Assembly (NCBI RefSeq): GCF_004123795.1
Contig: NZ_MSSM01000028.1
Span: 40,440-104,439, forward strand
DNA: 64,000 nucleotides
Direction: 5' to 3'
From: Lacticaseibacillus chiayiensis
GTDB lineage: Bacteria > Bacillota > Bacilli > Lactobacillales > Lactobacillaceae
Shown: one piece after another, positions 20,169 to 29,421 of the stretch
Layout: each line of letters begins with the position of its first letter
Position numbering within the stretch: position 1 is the first letter of the stretch
Notes under the pieces: model-generated
Seen by the model: the letters and a program-made list of their open reading frames with translations, nothing else
Databases searched by the model: none
What the model was told of the DNA's origin: nothing
Program-made: the position numbers and the translations under genes

Positions 20169-22055
20169 CTAAATCGCAACGTTGCCGCTAAACTGGCTAT
20201 TGTACAAGTCTGCATAGAAGCCATTCTTAGCCATCAATTCGTCGTGATTGCCCGTTTCAACAATCGAACCGTGATTCATCACAATGATATTATCAGCGTC
20301 ACGAATGGTTGATAGCCGGTGGGCAACAACGAAACTGGTTCGGTCGGTCAGCAACCGATTCATCGCGTGTTGAATATGAATTTCGGTTCGTGTGTCGACA
20401 GAACTCGTTGCCTCGTCCAGAATCAGAATTTCCGGATCGGCGACAAACGCCCGGGCAATCGTCAACAACTGCCGCTGCCCTTGGGAAATGTTGGATGCTT
20501 CTTCATTCAGAATCGTATTATAGCCATCTGGCAACTGGCGCACAAAGTTATCAACGTGCGCTGCTTTGGCTGCCGCGAGTATTTCATCATCTGTGGCATC
20601 TTCGCGACCGTATTTCAGATTATCCCAAATCGTGCCGGTAAACAGCCAGGTGTCCTGAAGCACCATGGCAAAATGCGAACGAACATCTTCCCGCTTCATA
20701 TCACGGGTATCCGTTCCATTCAGTCGGATTGAACCGCCGCTTATATCATAGAAGCGCTCCAGTAGGTTGATAATCGTCGTTTTCCCGGCACCGGTTGGCC
20801 CGACAATCGCGACCATCTGGCCAGGTTTCACTTGCAGATTGTAATCTTTCAACAACAGCGTATCCGGTGTATAGCCAAACTGGACATGATCCATGACTAA
20901 TTTGTTCGAATCATTCGGCACTGCCGGCACACCAGACGGGTTGTCCTGCATATCCTCTTCGTCCAATACGGCGAAAATCCGTTCTGCACTGGCAATGGTC
21001 GACTGAATCGTATTTGCCAAATTAGCTAGTTGCGAGATTGGCTGGGAGAACTGTTGCATATATTGCAAGAAGGCTTGGACATTCCCCAAGGTAATTGTGC
21101 CGTTAGAAACTTCAATCCCGCCCATGATTGCTACAAAAACGTAACCAATGTTATTAAGGAAAGTCATCAAAGGCATAATGATGCCGGAAACAAATTGAGC
21201 CTTCCATGCAGCATCATAAAACGCCTGGTTTTGGCCTTCAAAGTCTCGAACCTCGTCATCTTCGCGGTTGAAGCTCTTAATAATAACCTGACCGCCATAA
21301 GTTTCTTCAACCTGGTTATTCAGTAGCCCCAGGGCCTTTTGTTGAGCGGCAAAGAAGCGCTGCGACTTCGGGGCAACGATGCCAACAACAATTAAACCAA
21401 GCGGAATCGTCACCAGCGCGATCAAAGTCAATTTCCAGGAAATGGTGAGCATCATCCAGATAGTTCCGACAAACATAACAGCACTCGTGACCATCTGCGT
21501 GAGACTCTGTTGCAAAGTCGATGCAATATTATCCATGTCGTTAATCGCCCGTGACATAATGTCGCCATTGCTATGCGTATCATAATACTTGATCGGAACG
21601 GTTTTCATCTTGTATTTCAGATCTTTTCGCAGCTGATAAACCGTATTCTGCGAAATTCGCGTCATGATAAACTGCTGCAAGAAACTAAATAAGGCACTGC
21701 CCAGATAGAGAATTAACACGATTAGAATAATGTGCTTGATCTTGTCAAAATCGATCGGATAACTGCCAATCCCCATCCCGGCTTTTTGCTCTGCTTGGCC
21801 TTTCATTACACCTTTAAAGATTTCGGTCGTTGCTTCGCCTAAAATCTTCGGTGTGCGAATCTGAAACACCGTCGAAACAATGGCTAAGACCAGTACGGCA
21901 ATGAGACCGATGAGACGATTACGCATATACCCGAATAGTCGCCCTGTTGTTCCCCAGAAATTTTTCGGTTTTTCAACGAGACCGCCTCGCGCACCTGGCC
22001 CCATTCGTGGACCGGATGATGGCCGCTTGGTGCTGTTTTTTTGATTGTCTGCCAT
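20169..22055 (-). CDS. ABC exporter half-transporter, catalytic-Walker-B subunit
   Basis: A 628-residue fusion of six-helix membrane domain and ATPase. A proline/glycine-rich head (RPSSGPRMGPGARGG) precedes the helices. Walker A is GPTGAGKTT (near 414) and Walker B ILILDEATSSVD has the catalytic glutamate; the H-loop is VVAHRLST. Its signature motif is NISQGQRQ instead of LSGGQ. With its partner this makes the asymmetric pair typical of heterodimeric exporters such as LmrCD or BmrCD: one good ATP site and one degenerate. It overlaps the upstream partner by one base. Confidence 0.93.
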   Translation of the reverse strand: MADNQKNSTKRPSSGPRMGPGARGGLVEKPKNFWGTTGRLFGYMRNRLIGLIAVLVLAIVSTVFQIRTPKILGEATTEIFKGVMKGQAEQKAGMGIGSYPIDFDKIKHIILIVLILYLGSALFSFLQQFIMTRISQNTVYQLRKDLKYKMKTVPIKYYDTHSNGDIMSRAINDMDNIASTLQQSLTQMVTSAVMFVGTIWMMLTISWKLTLIALVTIPLGLIVVGIVAPKSQRFFAAQQKALGLLNNQVEETYGGQVIIKSFNREDDEVRDFEGQNQAFYDAAWKAQFVSGIIMPLMTFLNNIGYVFVAIMGGIEVSNGTITLGNVQAFLQYMQQFSQPISQLANLANTIQSTIASAERIFAVLDEEDMQDNPSGVPAVPNDSNKLVMDHVQFGYTPDTLLLKDYNLQVKPGQMVAIVGPTGAGKTTIINLLERFYDISGGSIRLNGTDTRDMKREDVRSHFAMVLQDTWLFTGTIWDNLKYGREDATDDEILAAAKAAHVDNFVRQLPDGYNTILNEEASNISQGQRQLLTIARAFVADPEILILDEATSSVDTRTEIHIQHAMNRLLTDRTSFVVAHRLSTIRDADNIIVMNHGSIVETGNHDELMAKNGFYADLYNSQFSGNVAI

Positions 22056-23785
22056 TATTTCTCGTCCCCTTCCCGAATCTGTGACTTGATGATTTCCTGG
22101 TAAGTTGGGTTGGTAGCTTTCAACTCAGCGTGAGTGCCTTTGCCGACCATTTTACCTTCATCCAAGACAACAATCGTGTCAGCATCGGCGACTGTGGAAA
22201 CCCGCTGGCCAACAATCACAACAACTTTGGTTTGAATCTTCATATCAGCTTTCAACGCTGCTCGTAAATTGGCGTCGGTTTTAAAATCCAAGGCCGAAAA
22301 GGAGTCATCAAAAACGTAGATCGAAGCATCCTTCACCAAAGCACGGGCGATGGCTAACCGCTGACGCTGCCCACCGGAGAAGTTACCGCCGCCTTGTTCA
22401 ACTTGATAATCTAAGCCTTCAGGATTACTTTCGATGAAGTCACGCGCTTGGGCAATATCCAACGCGTGCCAAATATCGTCATCCGTCGCGTTTTCATTCC
22501 CGTATTTCATATTGTCACGAACGGTTCCGGTAAATAGATTGGCTTTTTGGGGCACAAACGCGACCGCTTCATGCAGCTTCTTCAAGTCAACATTTTTAAC
22601 ATCTTCGCCGTCAACTCGAACCGTGCCTTTTTCAACATCGTAGAACCGCGGAATGAGATTCACCATCGTGGTTTTACCGCTCCCAGTACCTCCAATGATC
22701 GCCATCGTTTGGCCACCTTTAACATGAACGTCGATATCACGCAACGCTGGTTCTTCAGCGTGATGATAACGAAACTGAACATGGTCAAATGACAAATCAG
22801 GATTAACGGAATCCAACGCTTTTGGTGATGCCGGTGTGGCAATCCGGCTTTTCTGGGCCAAAACTTCATTCAGACGGGCTGCTGATGCCTGTGCCCGAGG
22901 AATGAAAACAAAGATCATGGACAGCATCATGAAGCTCATCAGAATCTGCATCGCATAAGTCATAAACGCAATCAGGTTCCCGGTTTCCAGTGCTTGATGG
23001 GCGATTAAATTACCGCCCCACCAAGTAATCCCGATATTCGTACCGCTCATGATCAACGTCATCACAGGGAGCACCGCAGCAATAATCGAGAAGACTTTGA
23101 CCGCATTATGCGTATAGTCCTGGTTGACGCCTTCAAACCGATCTTGTTCAAAATCATCCTGCCGAAAAGCTCGAATGACCCGGACACCGGTGAGTCCTTC
23201 ACGGAACACCAGATTAATATTGTCGGTTTTCTTCTGCATGGCTTTAAACAGCGGCACTGCAAAGTACATGATGATCAGTAAGAACAACGCCAGCAACGGC
23301 AAGCTAACCAGGAAAACCATAGTTAAGGTGTGACTCTTTTGGTAGGCAAGGAAACTAGCACCAATTAACATAATCGGCGCCATAATCATCATCCGCAAGA
23401 TCATCATCCAGACGTTTTGGATCTGCGTCACGTCATTGGTTGTCCGCGTGATCAGTGAGCTCGTTCCCACTTTATCCATTTCATCATGGGAATAGTTAAT
23501 AACTTTGCGATAAACGTCTGAACGTAACCTTTGGCCCAGCTTTTGCGATGTGCGCGAAGCCAAAAAGACGTTGCCCACGCTAGCAAGAATACTGAGGAAG
23601 GCAAATAGAATCATTTTCATGCCAGTCGCCCAGATATAATTAATATCACCCTTAGCGACCCCGTTGTTAACGATATCGGCAGTCAGATTCGGTAAATACA
23701 AATTGCTCATCACCTGAACAATCATGAATAAAACAGCGCCAATAACGGCTATGCCAGACATGCGATTCTTTGCAAGTTTAAGCAT
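22055..23785 (-). CDS. ABC exporter half-transporter, degenerate-Walker-B subunit
   Basis: A 576-residue half-transporter with six membrane helices and an ATPase domain. Walker A GGTGSGKTT (near 365) and signature NFSGGQRQRLAIARAL are good, but Walker B reads IYVFDDSFSALD with aspartate for the catalytic glutamate, and the H-loop reads VIVGQRVST with glutamine for histidine. So its own Walker site, joined to the partner's poor signature SQGQ, forms the degenerate site. Drug or peptide efflux is likely; the TetR gene upstream supports a stress or drug-response role. Confidence 0.93.
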   Translation of the reverse strand: MLKLAKNRMSGIAVIGAVLFMIVQVMSNLYLPNLTADIVNNGVAKGDINYIWATGMKMILFAFLSILASVGNVFLASRTSQKLGQRLRSDVYRKVINYSHDEMDKVGTSSLITRTTNDVTQIQNVWMMILRMMIMAPIMLIGASFLAYQKSHTLTMVFLVSLPLLALFLLIIMYFAVPLFKAMQKKTDNINLVFREGLTGVRVIRAFRQDDFEQDRFEGVNQDYTHNAVKVFSIIAAVLPVMTLIMSGTNIGITWWGGNLIAHQALETGNLIAFMTYAMQILMSFMMLSMIFVFIPRAQASAARLNEVLAQKSRIATPASPKALDSVNPDLSFDHVQFRYHHAEEPALRDIDVHVKGGQTMAIIGGTGSGKTTMVNLIPRFYDVEKGTVRVDGEDVKNVDLKKLHEAVAFVPQKANLFTGTVRDNMKYGNENATDDDIWHALDIAQARDFIESNPEGLDYQVEQGGGNFSGGQRQRLAIARALVKDASIYVFDDSFSALDFKTDANLRAALKADMKIQTKVVVIVGQRVSTVADADTIVVLDEGKMVGKGTHAELKATNPTYQEIIKSQIREGDEK

Positions 23786-23844
23786 AATTTCCTCCTAACA
23801 GATGCTTTTCGGACCCATACAGGCAGTCCGGTGTTTTATGTTTC

Positions 23845-24504
23845 CTAGTGATGATTATGATCATCATTGGAAACGCCAAATTGCAACCAATCGAGAAGCT
23901 GGTCACCGCGTCGTTTGAGTTCAGCGACTGTGATCGGCTTACCTTCAGCCTGGTTGGAATAATAATAGGCAATCGTCTGTATGAACATACCGACAATCTG
24001 ACGAATCAGTAAACTAACCTCATCATCTGCCCGAATACGAAGCCGACTGCGATCAATGCTGGTCAATAAGAAATCATGGATCTCCTGATGACCATGAGGC
24101 GGCTTTAGAAATGGCGCCTTAGACCCGGCCATTTTAGCGGCGCTATGAAAATCCATGTGTAAAAAAACGTTCCGATACAAAGCCGCATGCGGCCCATGTA
24201 CTAGTGCCGTAATGGTTTTGCCGAAAAATTCTGACATGGCAGGAAACAGATCACCGTGATGCTTTGTCATGACCTGTTGCAAAGTCAAAACAGTCCGTTG
24301 CCGCACGGTTTTCAATAAATAAAAATACAGATCCGATTTGTCATCGAAATATTGATAGTAACTACCACGTGGAATGCCAGCATGCTTAATAATATTACTA
24401 ATACTGGTTTCATTAAACGGGGCGCGGGCAAATTCTTGATACGCCGCGTCCATTAGCCGCTGTTGCTTTGCTTTCGGCAAGCGGAAAAATGTTTCTTTGG
24501 GCAT
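23845..24504 (-). CDS. TetR family transcriptional regulator
   Basis: A 219-residue repressor. The N-terminal helix-turn-helix is clear: KQQRLMDAAYQEFARAPFNETSISNIIKHAGIPRGSYYQYFDDKSDLYFYLL (residues 13-65 region). The C-terminal part is the variable ligand-binding domain and ends in a histidine-rich tail (DDHNHH). It begins behind AAAGGGGG and is followed on the same strand by the two ABC half-transporter genes, 59 bases away, which it most likely controls. A palindrome lies between its promoter and its start. Confidence 0.92.
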   Translation of the reverse strand: MPKETFFRLPKAKQQRLMDAAYQEFARAPFNETSISNIIKHAGIPRGSYYQYFDDKSDLYFYLLKTVRQRTVLTLQQVMTKHHGDLFPAMSEFFGKTITALVHGPHAALYRNVFLHMDFHSAAKMAGSKAPFLKPPHGHQEIHDFLLTSIDRSRLRIRADDEVSLLIRQIVGMFIQTIAYYYSNQAEGKPITVAELKRRGDQLLDWLQFGVSNDDHNHH

Positions 24505-24558
24505 GGTGACCCCCTTTCTGCTCCGAGTCCTTTAGCCCGAATGACTGTTGCTCGTTTA

Positions 24559-24614
24559 TGACAATCCGTCATATGACAAGGTGTCATTATAAACGGTGTT
24601 CTTTAAAAAAGCAA
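24559..24614 (-). promoter_or_regulatory. Promoter and palindromic operator of the tetR-ABC operon
   Basis: On the minus strand TTGCTT (24609-24614) and TATAAT (24586-24591) are 17 bases apart. Directly downstream, 24559-24586 is a 28-base symmetrical site: TGACA, five bases, TCATATGA, five bases, TGTCA. A repressor bound here would cover the transcription start, as in autoregulated tetR operons. Confidence 0.72.
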
Positions 24615-24615
24615 T

Positions 24616-24656
24616 CAAAAAACGGTAACTTCAGTCAAAAGTCCGAAATTACCGTT
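24616..24656 (-). terminator. Terminator after the histidine phosphatase gene
   Basis: On the minus strand AAACGGTAAT pairs with GTTACCGTTT, followed by TTTTGATT. It lies about 50 bases after the phosphatase gene and just before the tetR promoter. Confidence 0.75.
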
Positions 24657-24708
24657 TCACCTAACACTTAAATCGTGCTGGCATCAAAATCATCCACGGA
24701 ACTTGAGG

Positions 24709-25428
24709 TCATTTCGATTTGTTTTTAGCGGCATTATCATCAGCTTCCGGCTCTTCATGGCGTAAGGCCAAGATGTCCTTTTCCCGTGTCAGATTCACGC
24801 CGCGAACCCGCATTTTCCGATTCACAATATCAATTCGCGTCACACTGGTATTTTTCAGCAAGCTGAAGGGCAACTGATCAGGTACCAGCTGATAAATTAA
24901 AGCACTTAAAAGCAGGCCATGCGAGACGACCAAAATATCGCTACTATCCGGACTCTGAGCATCCACCTGTTCAAAGGCTTGGCGGGAACGCACTAACAAA
25001 TCGGGAAAATCTTCCGCTTGATGGGTCGGATCGGCGTTGCGAATGGATCGGACCAATCCCGGAAACCTTTTTGCGCCGACCCAAGCCCGACAAGACGTTG
25101 TCAACCCATATCGGCGAATCGTCCGTGCCATAATGGCATTACCCGGATCACCTTCCAAGCCGCCAAAATAATATTCACGCAAGGCTGACAACGCCACTAA
25201 CGGCGGCTTTGGTTCGTGCCCGGCAAGAATTCGCTTGGCTGTTTCCAGTGTCCGCGTTCGATCACTCGAAAACGCTTTTGCAAACGGTACCGGCTGCAAT
25301 AATTCACCCAACCGATCGGCCGCATCTCGCCCTTTTACAGTCAAATTAGCATCCGTAATGCCTTGCAATAGCCGCGCCGCGTTCATTGGCGTTTCACCAT
25401 GTCTGACTAAATATAGCCTCTTGGTCAT
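24709..25428 (-). CDS. Histidine phosphatase (phosphoglycerate mutase-like)
   Basis: About 239 residues. The catalytic motif is LYLVRHGETPMNAA (residues 5-18); the second histidine is in ILVVSHGLLLSALIYQ (near 165) and FSSDRTRTLETAKRIL and LREYYFGGLEGD are typical. The family includes cofactor-dependent mutases and broad phosphatases; the substrate here is not evident. The start at 25428 has AGGAG eight bases upstream, cutting 42 residues from the longest frame. The C-terminus is charged (EEPEADDNAAKNKSK). Confidence 0.88.
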   Translation of the reverse strand: MTKRLYLVRHGETPMNAARLLQGITDANLTVKGRDAADRLGELLQPVPFAKAFSSDRTRTLETAKRILAGHEPKPPLVALSALREYYFGGLEGDPGNAIMARTIRRYGLTTSCRAWVGAKRFPGLVRSIRNADPTHQAEDFPDLLVRSRQAFEQVDAQSPDSSDILVVSHGLLLSALIYQLVPDQLPFSLLKNTSVTRIDIVNRKMRVRGVNLTREKDILALRHEEPEADDNAAKNKSK

Positions 25429-25574
25429 TTTGACACTCCTATAAATTTGCGTCATTGATGTTTCAAGACGATCTGTCGGCAGATATTTCCCAGTTTGAAA
25501 ATAGACCGCCTCACGTGCTATCTTCATCCATGTTATCATGAAATCCGTAAGCATCTTTGAATGGAGGCCTTTTT

Positions 25575-25910
25575 TTGATTGACGCAGCCATCATGATCCT
25601 GGCATATGCCCATGACCATCCGCAAAGTTATCTCGTCCGCCAAGTCCCTTATCAAAACGTCGCTAGCATTCTGCTTGACGACCGCGTGATCTTTCCTAAT
25701 CAACAACTCTTCTTCCCGCCTAATCGGTTACGAGTCATCCGATTACCGGAACACTTTTCTTTTAACAACCCTGAGCTTAGCGCTTGGCTACTGAGTCTAT
25801 TGCCTGAGTTAGGCGAAGACGTTGAAACCCGATCCACTAACCAGATGTGGATGACCACCAGCCATCTGACAAAGGCTAAGCGCTTGCTGATTGAGGCATC
25901 GTTTGAATAG
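25575..25910 (+). CDS. Unrecognised small protein
   Basis: About 111 residues, not recognised. It starts with TTG behind TGGAGG, divergent from the phosphatase gene. Visible features are a hydrophobic N-terminal stretch (IDAAIMILAYAH), a mixed middle with LDDRVIFPNQQLFFPPNRLRVIRLPE, and an acidic to basic C-terminus. No membrane helix, cysteine pair or known motif was found. A second small frame begins across its stop codon, so the two may be a coupled pair. Confidence 0.6.
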   Translation: MIDAAIMILAYAHDHPQSYLVRQVPYQNVASILLDDRVIFPNQQLFFPPNRLRVIRLPEHFSFNNPELSAWLLSLLPELGEDVETRSTNQMWMTTSHLTKAKRLLIEASFE

Positions 25911-26088
25911 CGCCGTCAAAGCCTTCTTTACCCGCGGATTACGCGCGGTGCTGATGGCTTTCTTTTTATTCATCGCTAGGGCGTTTTTAACTTGGCCGTG
26001 GCTAGCCTTTATGATTGCGGCTTTTTTAATCTATGCCTGCATTTGCTTTGCTTATGCCGGCTTTTTAGCGTGGACACAGCGGCTTTGA
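25903..26088 (+). CDS. Small putative membrane protein
   Basis: About 61 residues, starting at TTG (25903) and overlapping the end of the preceding gene by 8 bases. It has a basic head (MNSAVKAFFTRGLR) and two hydrophobic segments of about 15-20 residues joined by a short WPW turn (VLMAFFLFIARAFLTWPWLAF; MIAAFLIYACICFAYAGFLAW). The weak GAGG upstream and coupling make it plausible. The hydrophobic pattern, not homology, supports it. Confidence 0.45.
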   Translation: MNSAVKAFFTRGLRAVLMAFFLFIARAFLTWPWLAFMIAAFLIYACICFAYAGFLAWTQRL

Positions 26089-26196
26089 GGGTTTGCTTGG
26101 TACAAATCGTCATCAGGACGCACTCGCCGGCTCCTAACAGCAATGGCACCCAATCAGCCCGCAATTTTGCAAAACAAAACATTATTTTCTGTAGAC

Positions 26197-26230
26197 GAAA
26201 AAAACAGAAACCTTTTCATCAAGGCTCCTG
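26197..26230 (-). terminator. Terminator of tRNA-Gln
   Basis: On the minus strand CAGGAGCCTT pairs with AAGGTTTCTG over ten bases (two G-T pairs) around GATGA, followed by TTTTTTT. The rest of the gap 26089-26262 shows nothing else. Confidence 0.75.
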
Positions 26231-26262
26231 CTCTTATCGATAAACTATCGTCGTATCCAAGA

Positions 26263-26333
26263 TTGGGTAGATAGGGATCGAACCTATGATTATGGATTCA
26301 GAGTCCACTGCGTTACCACTTCGCTACTACCCA
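26263..26333 (-). tRNA. tRNA-Gln (anticodon CUG)
   Basis: The acceptor arms TGGGTAG and CTACCCA pair perfectly and GGTTCGATCCC gives the T arm. The anticodon stem GTGGA/TCCAT encloses CTCTGAA, giving anticodon CTG for glutamine CAG codons. CCA is not encoded. It stands alone between protein genes. Confidence 0.93.
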
Positions 26334-26459
26334 GTAACTTAACAACGAATAATATCTTAAAAAATATTTGCGCGGTTGTCAACGACTTTTTTTACGGAGG
26401 TGCAAAAAAACTGATTCTGTCGTAAACTGTTACCAATACTTAAGAAGTGAGGCGCAAGA

Positions 26460-27890
26460 ATGAAAATTGAATCTGCATGCACTTCGATTCTGGTGGGTAA
26501 GAAGGCCAGTATCGATGGTTCAACGATGATCGCTCGTAACGATGACACGTTTAGTCCCCTGACACCGCAACGGTTCTATATGCACGCTGGATGGAAAGGT
26601 GAAAAATCATTACACGTGAAGTCACCGCTTAATGGGTTTGAAGCGGACTTGCCGGAAAATGGTTATCGCTATAATGCCGTTCCCAATGCCGAAAACGATA
26701 AGCTCGGTGATTACGAAGAAAGTGGTATCAACGAGCGCAATGTCGCGATGTCCGCAACTGAAAGTACTTACGGTAATGAACGGGCGTTGGGCTTTGATCC
26801 GCTTGTCAAAGACGGCCTCGATGAAGATCTGATCGTCAACATGGTGCTGCCATTCATTGAATCCGCGCGCCATGGCGTTGAATACCTCGGCCAGCTGATC
26901 AAACAATATGGTTCACCTGCAGGTAATTCCGTTCTTTTCTCTGATAAAGACAGTGTCTGGTACATGGAAATCGTCACCGGCCATCACTGGGTCGCTCAAC
27001 GTATTCCGGACGATGCTTATGCCATTGCGGCCAATCAAGTTGCCATTCAGCAGGTTGACTTCGAGGACACCGACAATTTTGCCTGGAGCGAAGGCATTCA
27101 GGAATTTGTTGAGACCCATCATCTCAATACCGACAAAGAAGGCTGGAACTTCCGCCACATTTTCGGCACGATGAACGAAAAGGATCGCCACTATAACACC
27201 CCGCGAGTTTGGTACGGACACAAGCTGCTCAATCCGGAAATCGAGGCCGATCCTGAATCAGCTGATTTACCGTTTATCATGCAAACCGACCATTTGATCA
27301 CTCGTGAAGATATTGCCCAGATTCTTGGCAGCCATTACAACGAAACGCCATTTGATCCTTATGGCCACGGTGCCGATGCCGAACGCTTCCGTTATCGCCC
27401 GATCGGCTTGAACCGCACCCAAAATTCCCACATTCTGCAATTGCGCAGTGATGTTCAGGAAGGCCTCGCCGCCATCATGTGGCTGGCAATCGGCATGCCG
27501 ACTTTCAGCCCATATGTACCATTTTACTGCAACGCCAATGACACGGATCCTAGCTATTCGAAAACACCAAAGACGTTCGATCTCGACGCCGACTCTGCGT
27601 ATTGGCTGCATCGCCTGCTCGATGTCTTGGTAGAAGCACATTACACCCAATTCATTCAGGCTGATCGTGATTATCTGACAGCCCTAAATCGCGATTATCG
27701 CGAAATGCTTCAATCCTTTGATAATGGTGCCAAGGAATTGAGTGCCAAGGAATTGACGCAGTATTTAACCGAAGCAAACTATAAAATCGTTGCCCACACC
27801 AAGGCTGCAACTAAAGCTTTAATTAACGATTATGTCATGGAAAGCCTGAAGTTATCAAAGCTCACCTTTAACATGGACAAGAATCTTTAA
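26460..27890 (+). CDS. pepD: C69 family dipeptidase
   Basis: A 476-residue N-terminal nucleophile hydrolase. The nucleophile is Cys7 in IESACTSILVGKKASIDGSTMIARNDD, the classic C69 start, so the enzyme may process its first residues autocatalytically. Lactobacillus PepD enzymes split a broad range of dipeptides in the cytoplasm. No signal peptide. AAGTGAGGCG precedes the ATG, and a strong terminator follows. Lactobacilli carry several PepD paralogues, so a finer name (pepDA and so on) is not assigned. Confidence 0.93.
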   Translation: MKIESACTSILVGKKASIDGSTMIARNDDTFSPLTPQRFYMHAGWKGEKSLHVKSPLNGFEADLPENGYRYNAVPNAENDKLGDYEESGINERNVAMSATESTYGNERALGFDPLVKDGLDEDLIVNMVLPFIESARHGVEYLGQLIKQYGSPAGNSVLFSDKDSVWYMEIVTGHHWVAQRIPDDAYAIAANQVAIQQVDFEDTDNFAWSEGIQEFVETHHLNTDKEGWNFRHIFGTMNEKDRHYNTPRVWYGHKLLNPEIEADPESADLPFIMQTDHLITREDIAQILGSHYNETPFDPYGHGADAERFRYRPIGLNRTQNSHILQLRSDVQEGLAAIMWLAIGMPTFSPYVPFYCNANDTDPSYSKTPKTFDLDADSAYWLHRLLDVLVEAHYTQFIQADRDYLTALNRDYREMLQSFDNGAKELSAKELTQYLTEANYKIVAHTKAATKALINDYVMESLKLSKLTFNMDKNL

Positions 27891-27949
27891 CCAGGCTTTT
27901 TAACCAAGATAAGTATCACCCGTTCAATTATTTTGAATCAGTCAATTAG

Positions 27950-27988
27950 AAAACATCCTTGCTTCATTTGTGAGCGAGGATGTTTTTT
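27950..27988 (+). terminator. Terminator after pepD
   Basis: AAACATCCTTGCT pairs with AGCGAGGATGTTT, then TTTT. The remaining sequence before the MFS gene shows only its AAGGAGG. Confidence 0.85.
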
Positions 27989-28145
27989 ATCGACTCATAT
28001 TGGCTGTTTTGTCTCTTCGTTCAAAAACACTACTTTTCGCAAAAGCGCAATTGACCTCATGCCAAAGCTTGACGTACCATGACACTATTGCGTTATTGCC
28101 AAATTAAGCAGTGGACATAGCTGATCAGGTAAGGAGGCAATGTTG

Positions 28146-29339
28146 ATGGCGCACGAAATCAGGTTACGCTGGCTGCTTACAGGAGCGCTGTTAAGTAGCA
28201 TCGGGATGAGCTTCATCTGGCCACTAACCAGTATTTATCTGCACAATCGTCTCGGTATCTCGCTAACAGTTATCGGTGTCGTTTTATTACTGAACTCACT
28301 GGGCAGCGTTATCGGCAGCATTGTTGGCGGACGGCTGTACGATCAAAGCGATCCATACCGATTAACTCTTTTTGGGGTCGGTCTCACCGGACTTGTACTC
28401 ATTGGCCTGACTTTTTGGCATGGTTGGCCTGCCTACTGCATCTGGTTAACCCTACTCGGTATCGGATCCGGCTGGAACATCACCATGGTCAATTCGCTTG
28501 GAACCAGTTTACATTCAAAAGACGGCCGTTACGTTTTTACCATGTTATATTTTGCCCAAAATGTCGGCGTTGTGATAGGGACGACGCTGGTCGGTTTTGT
28601 CTATGATATCAGCGTAACCTTACTGCTCTTAATTGCCGTCATTTTATATTCATTATTCTTCATGGTTGTGCTCACAAAGTTTCGGCCAGCTGCCAAAATA
28701 AGCAAAGCTCGGTCAAAAGAAGTTATCGTAACAGCAGAGAAACCATCTTTACCGTCCGCAAACAAATTGATGCTGACGACTTTCTTCTTTGCACTACTGG
28801 TTTTTTGGTTGATGTACCAGCAATGGTCCTCGAACTTGTCGGTCTATATGACAAGTCTTGGCATTCCGCTACGCAACTACAGCTTCTTATGGACGCTCAA
28901 CGCTGCGTTAATTGTGGTCATTCAACTCTTTTTGAATTGGTTCAATGAACACGTGAATGGGATTCGCATTATCTACCAAATTCTGTTTGGCCTGGTGATG
29001 GTCGCCATATCCTTCCTCATCCTCATCACCGCGCGGACTTATACCTACTTCGTCATCGCCATGATCGCGTTAACTATCGGCGAAGCCACCGCCTCCCCTG
29101 CTATTCCCGCCTTGGTCAATGATCTGACGCCCCGCGCCATCAAGGGCCGTTATCAAGGCTTCGTGACTTCCTGGGGGTCCGTTGGCCGGGCACTCGGCCC
29201 GCTCTTTGGTGGACTGGTTATTGACTGGCTCAGTTACCGCAGTCTTTTCATCATCGCAGCAACCGGTGTCTTCACTTTAATCGCAATTCTCCTCTTAATC
29301 TGGTTAAAAACTCAGCGCAACTTGGTTCGGTATCAGTAA
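28146..29339 (+). CDS. Major facilitator superfamily transporter
   Basis: About 397 residues with 12 membrane helices and a central basic loop (residues about 180-205, RPAAKISKARSKEV). The loop between helices 2 and 3 reads GGRLYDQSDPYRLTLFG, the MFS loop motif GGxLxDRxxxR in a relaxed form, and the second half has NDLTPRAIKGRYQGF. The type resembles drug/proton antiporters of Firmicutes (YttB/MdrP-like); substrate unknown. The start at the ATG 28146 is best spaced from AAGGAGG; an ATG six bases earlier lies too near. Confidence 0.85.
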   Translation: MAHEIRLRWLLTGALLSSIGMSFIWPLTSIYLHNRLGISLTVIGVVLLLNSLGSVIGSIVGGRLYDQSDPYRLTLFGVGLTGLVLIGLTFWHGWPAYCIWLTLLGIGSGWNITMVNSLGTSLHSKDGRYVFTMLYFAQNVGVVIGTTLVGFVYDISVTLLLLIAVILYSLFFMVVLTKFRPAAKISKARSKEVIVTAEKPSLPSANKLMLTTFFFALLVFWLMYQQWSSNLSVYMTSLGIPLRNYSFLWTLNAALIVVIQLFLNWFNEHVNGIRIIYQILFGLVMVAISFLILITARTYTYFVIAMIALTIGEATASPAIPALVNDLTPRAIKGRYQGFVTSWGSVGRALGPLFGGLVIDWLSYRSLFIIAATGVFTLIAILLLIWLKTQRNLVRYQ

Positions 29340-29359
29340 GATTCGAATTTTCAATATCG

Positions 29360-29420
29360 AAAAAAAGCCCCCATCTGTACCATTGGCAGTTAAGTTGCTG
29401 CCAACGACAGATGGGGTTTT
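29360..29420. terminator. Long bidirectional terminator
   Basis: CCCCATCTGT and ACAGATGGGG enclose an inner pair TTGGCAG and CTGCCAA, flanked by an A-run and TTTT. It ends the MFS gene and possibly the convergent small gene. Confidence 0.85.
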
Positions 29421-29421
29421 A

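Noticed and set aside
24559..24614. TTGTCA inside the TetR palindrome as a -35 box
   Set aside because: The only matching -10 would be 13 bases away; the TTGCTT/TATAAT pair at 17 bases is better.
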